The translations under genes were made by a program, and so were the position numbers. A stretch of DNA of 64,000 bases from Pontiellaceae bacterium B12227 (lineage in GTDB: Bacteria; Verrucomicrobiota; Kiritimatiellia; Kiritimatiellales; Pontiellaceae). The first letter of the stretch is position 1. The number at the start of each line of letters is the position of its first letter. The notes beneath the pieces were generated by a model. The model did no database searches and was not told the DNA's origin. It saw only the letters and a program-made list of their open reading frames with translations. The stretch is taken from the NCBI GenBank assembly GCA_029432775.1, contig JAROAZ010000002.1:124001-188000 (forward strand). The letters run 5' to 3'. This document shows positions 58,314-64,000 of the stretch, piece by piece.

Positions 58314-60332
58314 CTAGGTGTTATCTGCTTCCGCAGAAGGAGCATTCATTTCTGCATCCCACTTCTCTAATTTAAAATCATTGAAATCAACGATTTTTCC
58401 CTCTTTCTTCCCTCGCTTATAAATCACAAGTAAATCTTTGGTAGCGGCTGTATAGGACTTGTAGGCCCCGCTCTCCCAGTAGCTTGGCTTCTTATATTCT
58501 ATTTCAGCCTTATCAATCAGAACCTGAAGCTTTTTCCAATCATCCGGATAGCTGCTTCCAAGTTTACCCAGGTTCCCGTCAATCACATCGACCATGTTGC
58601 ACAGCTCGCCATACTTCTTCCGTGCTTCATCGCTAAGCTTTACCAGCAAATCTTCCGACATTTGGGAGGCTTCTTCGTAATAGACCCTCACGTCATCCTG
58701 CTCAGAGCCCTCCGTCTCATAGGCGGCATCCGCTTTTTTCTTCTGAGCGCGTAGTGCTTTCCATTCGTCCCCGAACCATTTTCCTGCCAGACCGGCATCC
58801 ACTTTCCCGTACAAAAGATCAAATTTTTCTTTGGATACGTACATCTTATCCCCGTCCTGCATGATCTTCATGAGGTTTTTCAGTTTCCCCATGGCGGCCT
58901 TATAGGACACTTCCGCATCAGAGTTCCAGCGATCTTGTCTCGCATGTTCTGATTCCGCTTTTTTCTTCTGATCAGATAATGCCTCCCATTCATCAGGGCA
59001 TCTTGTTTGCGCACGTTCAATATCCAGCTTTTCGTACAAAATATTAAACTCTCTTTTTGCCTGGTCCATCTTGGCGAGTTTGCCGCCATGCTCCAGTCGG
59101 TTTTTCCTCGACGCCTCTACATGCCCGATGGCCCGGATATAAAGATACCGAGCATCGGCAAACTTGAACGCTTCTTCTTTTTTAAGCGCGACCTCTCTCA
59201 ACTGCAGTGCTTTTTCCAACTCCTTTGATACATAGTTAGTCGCTTTTTGGACCTCTTCCTTTTCTTTGCTCAGCTTTTCTTCAAATTCATCCTTAATGGG
59301 CTGCATGTTCTTTTGAGCATTCATTGACCTTGTAACCTGATTGGTAATTCCCACCATCAAAGCATGTCGCTCGGTGATCACAGTCAGGTTGCTTAGTGTT
59401 ATTTCCGTTGCATGGAGTTGCTCAAGTTGCTCCCATTCCACATGGGCATAGTGATCCGCATCTTTGTGATTATAGGACGCATACATTGATTGGTAATCCC
59501 GCTCTTTCTCTTCTAGAACAACGCAATCTTTGAGTAGTTCCTGTGTCGTTACCACAGCCTGCTCTAATTGGTTTATGCCTTGGGACAAATCTTCATTGGC
59601 CTCGGCCTGATCCACTAACTGCAGGACATCCTGCCATTTGATTCCACCATAGTTATCCAGACTGGCCCGAGTCAGCTCCGCACTGCATAGCTCGTTGAAC
59701 GCATCTTTTTTTTCCAGGAAATTGACCAGATTGGAAATTCCCTCTTCGGTGTCATAGCGCCAGCTGATCTTGATAGCAGCTTCCGTTGCTCCTTCAAAAT
59801 CCCTGTCCAGCAGAGCCACCTGGAAAGCCTTGACGTTCTGCCGGAAAGAAATCTGATCGACGATCACGCCACACAGAATCACGATGACCACCGCAACGGC
59901 AATCATCTGCCATTTCCGCTTTTTGGCCTGCTCCACATACTGACGGCATTCTTTTCGGAGTTTCTCGCCCTCATAATCTCCAACCTGAGAGCCCAGTACT
60001 TCAAAATATTCGTCGTACGCCTCTAAAGCCGGAGCATATTTCTTCAGGATCTGTAAATCGACCGCCTTTTGACGGTGACGCTCTAACTGCTCCTGACGCT
60101 CGCACACCTCACGCTTTAAGGTATCTTTATCGTGTTTAAATTCATCCATCAGCTCTTTTACGGCGTAGGGCAGTGAGTCCATTATGTTCCCACCTTTCAA
60201 GCGCTCTAAAACCTGCTGGCACTCCGCGATACCTAAACATGCAAATTTACTTACCGGCTCCTCAATTGCTCCGGATTCGCTCTGCACATCTTGCCCTTCG
60301 GCTGCATTCTCTACTTTGTTGTTTTCTTCCAT
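58314..60332 (-). CDS. Membrane-anchored coiled-coil protein of the SrfB operon
   Basis: A 672-residue protein. The first 140 residues are soluble, helical and charged, a single membrane helix lies at about 143-162 (IAVAVVIVILCGVIVDQIS), and the remaining 500 residues are helical coiled coil with recurring blocks around DEWEALSDQKKKAESEHARQ and GDEWKALRAQKKKADAAYET, roughly 80 residues apart, and DDWKKLQVLIDKAEIEYKKP as a third. No family is recognised. It follows the 388-residue membrane protein by 81 bp and that follows SrfB by 14 bp, so the three form an operon. Confidence 0.65.
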   Translation of the reverse strand: MEENNKVENAAEGQDVQSESGAIEEPVSKFACLGIAECQQVLERLKGGNIMDSLPYAVKELMDEFKHDKDTLKREVCERQEQLERHRQKAVDLQILKKYAPALEAYDEYFEVLGSQVGDYEGEKLRKECRQYVEQAKKRKWQMIAVAVVIVILCGVIVDQISFRQNVKAFQVALLDRDFEGATEAAIKISWRYDTEEGISNLVNFLEKKDAFNELCSAELTRASLDNYGGIKWQDVLQLVDQAEANEDLSQGINQLEQAVVTTQELLKDCVVLEEKERDYQSMYASYNHKDADHYAHVEWEQLEQLHATEITLSNLTVITERHALMVGITNQVTRSMNAQKNMQPIKDEFEEKLSKEKEEVQKATNYVSKELEKALQLREVALKKEEAFKFADARYLYIRAIGHVEASRKNRLEHGGKLAKMDQAKREFNILYEKLDIERAQTRCPDEWEALSDQKKKAESEHARQDRWNSDAEVSYKAAMGKLKNLMKIMQDGDKMYVSKEKFDLLYGKVDAGLAGKWFGDEWKALRAQKKKADAAYETEGSEQDDVRVYYEEASQMSEDLLVKLSDEARKKYGELCNMVDVIDGNLGKLGSSYPDDWKKLQVLIDKAEIEYKKPSYWESGAYKSYTAATKDLLVIYKRGKKEGKIVDFNDFKLEKWDAEMNAPSAEADNT

Positions 60333-60413
60333 CAGTCCGTCATCCTGTTATCGTATGCTTTAAAAACTCAAATGGTTCTATCTGCCCTTAGCCTTTTCGC
60401 TAAGTATCCAACG

Positions 60414-61580
60414 TCATCCAGCCTCTACAATGGCTTTCAGTTCAGTCCGATTGGATTTGCCCTGAATCAAAAATGATAAAACCTTCGAAACCGAATTTCC
60501 GTTGACCCTGGCGCAGTCATGAATGGATTGATTATAGACCTCGCCCAGTTTCACAGCGACCACCTTGAAACCGGCACTGGATACCTTCTGTGTGAGCCAC
60601 TCGGCCAACAGCGCATCGAATCCATCTCCGGTTCTTCCTTCATCGTTAATCCACGCATAGAGCGCTTTCCCAACCGGTGAAATCTGGTTGACCAGCGCCT
60701 GCATGTCGCCCAAACGGGATCCCAGACTGACGAGTTCGGCATAGAGCGAGGCTGCGGTTTTGCTCCCCGCCGAAAACGATGACTTAACGCACTCGCAAAA
60801 CGTGTCGAGTGAACGGGCTTCCTGAAACACTTCGGGCCAGAAGTTCTTTTGAGAAGATTCGAACTCGGAAAGCTGCTCTTCAAACCGTTTCTGCACCTCG
60901 GCCGCCTTTGCATCAAACTGCTCACGTGTGACGCGCATTTCCGCTTCGTGCTGCGATCGCTGGGTATCCAGCTCCTGCTGGAACTTTTCCCGCGCTTCCT
61001 GCATTTTTCTCAACTCAAGCTTAGTCCCTTCGAGCTCTCGTTCCATACTCATGCGTTCGGACTCGAACTTGGAGGTAATGCTCCGTCTTTTTTCGCGCTC
61101 TTTTTCGAGCTCCCGTTCTTTGCGCTCGAGTTCCTGTTCCTTGCGCTCGATCTCCTGGTCCTTGCGGTCGATCTCCTTGTCCTTCATATCGTAGGTATCG
61201 CCAGAAGCCGGAGGAGCGGTGGTTGCAGGACCAGGCGGCATAGTGCCGCCTAAATTGGGTGTAGTATTTGCAGCGGGTCGCGCTTTCTTTTCGTCGGATT
61301 TTTTAATCAAAATCCATGCCACCACCGCCACGATAACTAGCACGACAACAACCGAACCAATGATGATCATTCGTTGGTTTTCCGCTCTTGTTATGAGATA
61401 CTCGTAGTCGTAACGATCTGGAGAAACCGTAGTCTTCTGACTGGAGGAATCCGAGGCGGCAGAAAACCTATTCTGCTTAAACGAGGCGAAATCGCTAAAC
61501 TCTTTTTTTACGTTATTTCCAACGCCCAGCGACCCCAAAACATCTCGCAAGGATATTTCTGTTACCGTTATATGCGGCAT
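60414..61580 (-). CDS. Single-pass membrane protein with long coiled coil, SrfB operon
   Basis: A 388-residue protein. The N-terminal 70 residues are cytoplasmic-looking, a membrane helix spans about 71-92 (MIIIGSVVVVLVIVAVVAWI), a Pro-rich linker follows, and residues about 130-245 are an extremely charged coiled coil (DRKDQEIERKEQELERKERE). The C-terminal 140 residues (NFWPEVFQEARSLDTFCECV onward) form a compact helical domain. No family is recognised. The pattern (cytosolic ATPase next to a membrane coiled-coil) suggests an envelope machine driven or gated by SrfB. Position 14 bp after SrfB. Confidence 0.65.
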   Translation of the reverse strand: MPHITVTEISLRDVLGSLGVGNNVKKEFSDFASFKQNRFSAASDSSSQKTTVSPDRYDYEYLITRAENQRMIIIGSVVVVLVIVAVVAWILIKKSDEKKARPAANTTPNLGGTMPPGPATTAPPASGDTYDMKDKEIDRKDQEIERKEQELERKERELEKEREKRRSITSKFESERMSMERELEGTKLELRKMQEAREKFQQELDTQRSQHEAEMRVTREQFDAKAAEVQKRFEEQLSEFESSQKNFWPEVFQEARSLDTFCECVKSSFSAGSKTAASLYAELVSLGSRLGDMQALVNQISPVGKALYAWINDEGRTGDGFDALLAEWLTQKVSSAGFKVVAVKLGEVYNQSIHDCARVNGNSVSKVLSFLIQGKSNRTELKAIVEAG

Positions 61581-61594
61581 ACCACCCTCCTGCG

Positions 61595-64000
61595 TTAGTT
61601 TTCCGAGATTTTGTTGTAGTCAACGCCCAGAAGAACTCCTGCATCCAGGAAATACTGCTCCTCGATCATTCCTCTTGGAACGAGCTCGATATGCTCGCCC
61701 GCCACGGCCTCGACCACGGAACCATCTTCGAGAGCAACGCTGCCCTCAACCTCGGCCAACACCAGAAACTCATCCGATTCGTCTTTGGCCGCATCGCCAC
61801 GCTGGCAGCTCAGGGTAGCCAGCAGTTGTCCATGGGGCTCACACCCCTTGGCGTAACGCAAACCATAGGTTGGAATGGGCTGACTGCTTTCCCAGCTGCT
61901 CAAACGCCGGGCAATGATGACGTCGCGACCAAAAATTTCCACTACTTTGTCATTATCACTTTCGTCGGCATCGCCGGGTTTGAACAGCGCTTCGCTGTTC
62001 CTGAAGGTGGTTTTAGTCCTGCTCACCTCTCCCCAGTAGTAAGAGTAGTGCTTTTCCTTGCTTTCATCGATCTCCACCTGAAAGGCCCCGAAAGCACCGT
62101 AGGCCGAACAGAGGTGCTCGAGAGCACATCCAACCACCATAACGCTTTTCGGATCTTCGATGACGCCGGGGCGCTTGGGATCCGGCAGCGGATACCACGA
62201 ACCCGTACGGTAGCTCCCCATCGGAACAATGCGTTTCCCGGGTAGCGGCAACATCGCCTGCACGAATTCCTGAATGTCGTGCAGGTTGGACGGGCGACCG
62301 GCTAAAGTAACGAGGTCGCAATCGAAGCGACAGATCGTATCGCAGAAGTTGGTCAGCACCGGACGGAAAAGCTCCATCATAACACCTCGGAACTCATCTC
62401 GGTTAAAGACAATTTCCTTTTCCTCGAGTCCCCCGACAATGATCCCGCCTCCCGACATTTCCTTGATGACATCTTCAAAATCTTTGAGGGCCGTCTCGCT
62501 TTTCACCAGGCCCATTTCACCCAGCTTGAAGCGCTCACCATCCTTTCCGTTTGCCATGCCGATATAGCGGTTGGCCAACGGCTTCCAGATATCGCGAAGG
62601 AACCCGCTCTTCTTGTTGACGAGATGCTGATCGGCCACGCCCTCGAAGAGCAACCGGGTTGCATCGCGGCTCAACCTGACCTGATTGGCCAACTGAGGAA
62701 TAATGATCTTCTGCAGAACCGCTTCAAGCAGGTCGTCGCCTGCCCGGTTGGCGCCATCCACATGACGGATTTCGCATACCAGGCCCGTTACGGCGCCTCC
62801 ACCGCGGTCCATGAAATCCGCAATGCACAAGTCCGATGTGCCACCACCGATATCGATCGTCGCCATCCGCACACTATGCTTGCCGTCAGCGCGCGGACGC
62901 CCAACGATTTTCAGCCAGGATTCGGCAGACTCAAAAGCGGCGATTTCGCCGTAAATGTACGCAAGCTGGCAGGCTGCGCCTTCATCAATAGCCATGCGCA
63001 ACTGCGTTCGTTCATTCTCAGCAAGCTTGTGAGTATGGCAGAAGATATCCAGGCCTTTCTGCACCTGAGTCTTATAGCGCCCTAATTCCTCGCGGGTTAG
63101 CCCGGACGGATAGCTCATAACCAAATGTTTCAGGATGCGCTTGCGGTTGGGATCCGGTCGGTTGAGCCGATACTCTTCCGTATTGATCTGCTGATAGGCG
63201 CGGTTAAGCAGTTCGACCACACATGCGGTGACCATGCTTCTGCGGGGATAGTCCGGTGCAGGAAGGCCCATGCTTTCACTTTCCGGCACAGCTTCCCAGT
63301 CGGAGTCGTTTTCAGGCAGATGCTTAAAGTATTCGCCACCGACCTTCTCCATGGCATCTTTTTGAGGCACAAACTGGTGCCAAAAAGAACCATCCAGCTG
63401 ATCCTGATCCCAGAGATAGCGCTTGGGACTGCTCAAACCGGCCACGGGCCGGCCTTCACGCTCGTAACAAGACCGGGTGAAATGGAAATCCACTTCCGCC
63501 CCCATCCGAACCGGCGAAATATCGCGGAACAGATCTGTCCTGATCGTTTCATAGTATTCGCGCCCTGCTTCCACCAGCACAGGTTCCGCATCCTTCTTCT
63601 TGAAAAGCTTACCCATGAGCGTCGATGCGTTGGGATCCTCTGTCTTATATCGCGGCGGAATTTTCCGGAGGAGCTTCACATCCACCGGCGGTATGGCATC
63701 CGCAACAAAAACAGATCCCGACTCGAAAACCTGTTGAATATTCAGCTCTTTGGAGGTCGGGCTGGCCCAAAGCAGATGGTTGGAAGCAAGCTCGAAGGGG
63801 CGGGCGGGAAGCATGTGGGAAGCCATGCCTCCCCGTGACCCCTCGACCATCAGACCTACAGAACGGCTGTTTCCAAAATCGAGCACCAAGGCCACATCCT
63901 TAGACTGGCCTGTTGCACGCCCTTCCGGGATGACATCCACTTCGACACTCTCTTCAACTCCCAGTTTTTCCAGGGAAATTTCGAGTGGCTCCGGCGGAAT
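61595..64000 (-). CDS. SrfB-family protein (actin/Hsp70-like ATPase fold), N-terminus beyond window edge
   Basis: At least 801 residues; the frame is still open at the window edge, so the start is probably outside, although a GTG at 63940 is available. The actin/Hsp70-like phosphate loops are VALVLDFGNSRSVGLMVEG near the N-terminus and MATIDIGGGTSDLCIADF in the middle, with an adenosine-type motif VMVVGCALEHL later. Together with LVMSYPSGLTREELGRYK these match the SrfB family (PF07520), first named in Salmonella as an SsrB-regulated gene. Function is unknown; it probably binds ATP. It is followed by two membrane coiled-coil proteins in one operon. Confidence 0.85.
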   Translation of the reverse strand: MPPEPLEISLEKLGVEESVEVDVIPEGRATGQSKDVALVLDFGNSRSVGLMVEGSRGGMASHMLPARPFELASNHLLWASPTSKELNIQQVFESGSVFVADAIPPVDVKLLRKIPPRYKTEDPNASTLMGKLFKKKDAEPVLVEAGREYYETIRTDLFRDISPVRMGAEVDFHFTRSCYEREGRPVAGLSSPKRYLWDQDQLDGSFWHQFVPQKDAMEKVGGEYFKHLPENDSDWEAVPESESMGLPAPDYPRRSMVTACVVELLNRAYQQINTEEYRLNRPDPNRKRILKHLVMSYPSGLTREELGRYKTQVQKGLDIFCHTHKLAENERTQLRMAIDEGAACQLAYIYGEIAAFESAESWLKIVGRPRADGKHSVRMATIDIGGGTSDLCIADFMDRGGGAVTGLVCEIRHVDGANRAGDDLLEAVLQKIIIPQLANQVRLSRDATRLLFEGVADQHLVNKKSGFLRDIWKPLANRYIGMANGKDGERFKLGEMGLVKSETALKDFEDVIKEMSGGGIIVGGLEEKEIVFNRDEFRGVMMELFRPVLTNFCDTICRFDCDLVTLAGRPSNLHDIQEFVQAMLPLPGKRIVPMGSYRTGSWYPLPDPKRPGVIEDPKSVMVVGCALEHLCSAYGAFGAFQVEIDESKEKHYSYYWGEVSRTKTTFRNSEALFKPGDADESDNDKVVEIFGRDVIIARRLSSWESSQPIPTYGLRYAKGCEPHGQLLATLSCQRGDAAKDESDEFLVLAEVEGSVALEDGSVVEAVAGEHIELVPRGMIEEQYFLDAGVLLGVDYNKISEN

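Noticed and set aside
1..64000. CRISPR arrays, retron or diversity-generating elements, insertion-sequence transposases
   Set aside because: No regularly spaced direct repeats, no reverse transcriptase and no transposase or integrase gene were seen on either strand.

Overview
The window is bacterial chromosome of moderate to high G+C with short intergenic gaps. The mixture of genes (SrfB-like operon, secreted fibronectin-III/PA14 and BspA-type LRR proteins, DUF2339, paired amt-glnK units, many short hairpin repeats) suggests a free-living marine or sediment member of the PVC group, plausibly Kiritimatiellota (Pontiella-like). That taxonomic call is inference from gene style only; no rRNA is present.

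Layout. 1-4.7 kb: an AAA ATPase cut by the left edge with two operator-like palindromes upstream, an M23 peptidase, a fused TIGR03546/TIGR03545-type membrane protein, a DHFR-family reductase and a small GlsB-type membrane protein. 4.8-10.9 kb: a heavy-metal efflux operon (CusA/CzcA pump, His/Cys-rich adaptor, TolC-type channel, small Cys/His-rich periplasmic protein). 11-13.1 kb: rubredoxin, and an operon of Rrf2 regulator, flavodiiron protein and mini-rubredoxin for O2 or NO detoxification. 13.3-19 kb: core enzymes (aspartate aminotransferase, tandem-domain NDP kinase, RsmB-like methyltransferase) and a lipoprotein trypsin-like protease. 19.2-23.8 kb: an A+T-rich three-gene island abutting the 3' end of tRNA-His, encoding a SPPY-type methyltransferase, a Ser/Thr kinase-P-loop ATPase fusion and a Rossmann/CARF-like protein; it is the best candidate for an undescribed defence-type system. 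24.6-28.6 kb: two consecutive sigma-54-type promoter-amt-glnK units. 28.8-31.3 kb: HU, tRNA-Thr and a small A+T-rich cluster of unknown genes. 31.3-41.5 kb: housekeeping genes (ProC, YggS, HolA, HIT, acetyltransferase, NUDIX, phosphotransferase, inositol-phosphatase-like enzyme, prolyl oligopeptidase). 41.5-57.2 kb: large secreted proteins, a DUF2339 membrane protein, malate:quinone oxidoreductase, PrsW protease, BspA-like LRR protein, alkyltransferase-like protein, TRIC channel. 57.4-64 kb: small membrane proteins and an SrfB operon with two membrane-anchored coiled-coil proteins, running off the right edge.

The most striking signal is not a gene. A 15-bp palindrome, TTCCAR-N3-YTGGAA, occurs 29 times perfectly and at least 13 more times with one mismatch, in all three reading frames of genes and between genes, against about 0.015 expected by chance. 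It is absent from the tRNA-His island and from 55.2-64 kb. Several families of larger imperfect hairpins also occupy intergenic gaps, and two such hairpins lie in-frame inside protein genes (the CusA-type pump and a phosphotransferase), like palindromic elements that insert without breaking the frame.
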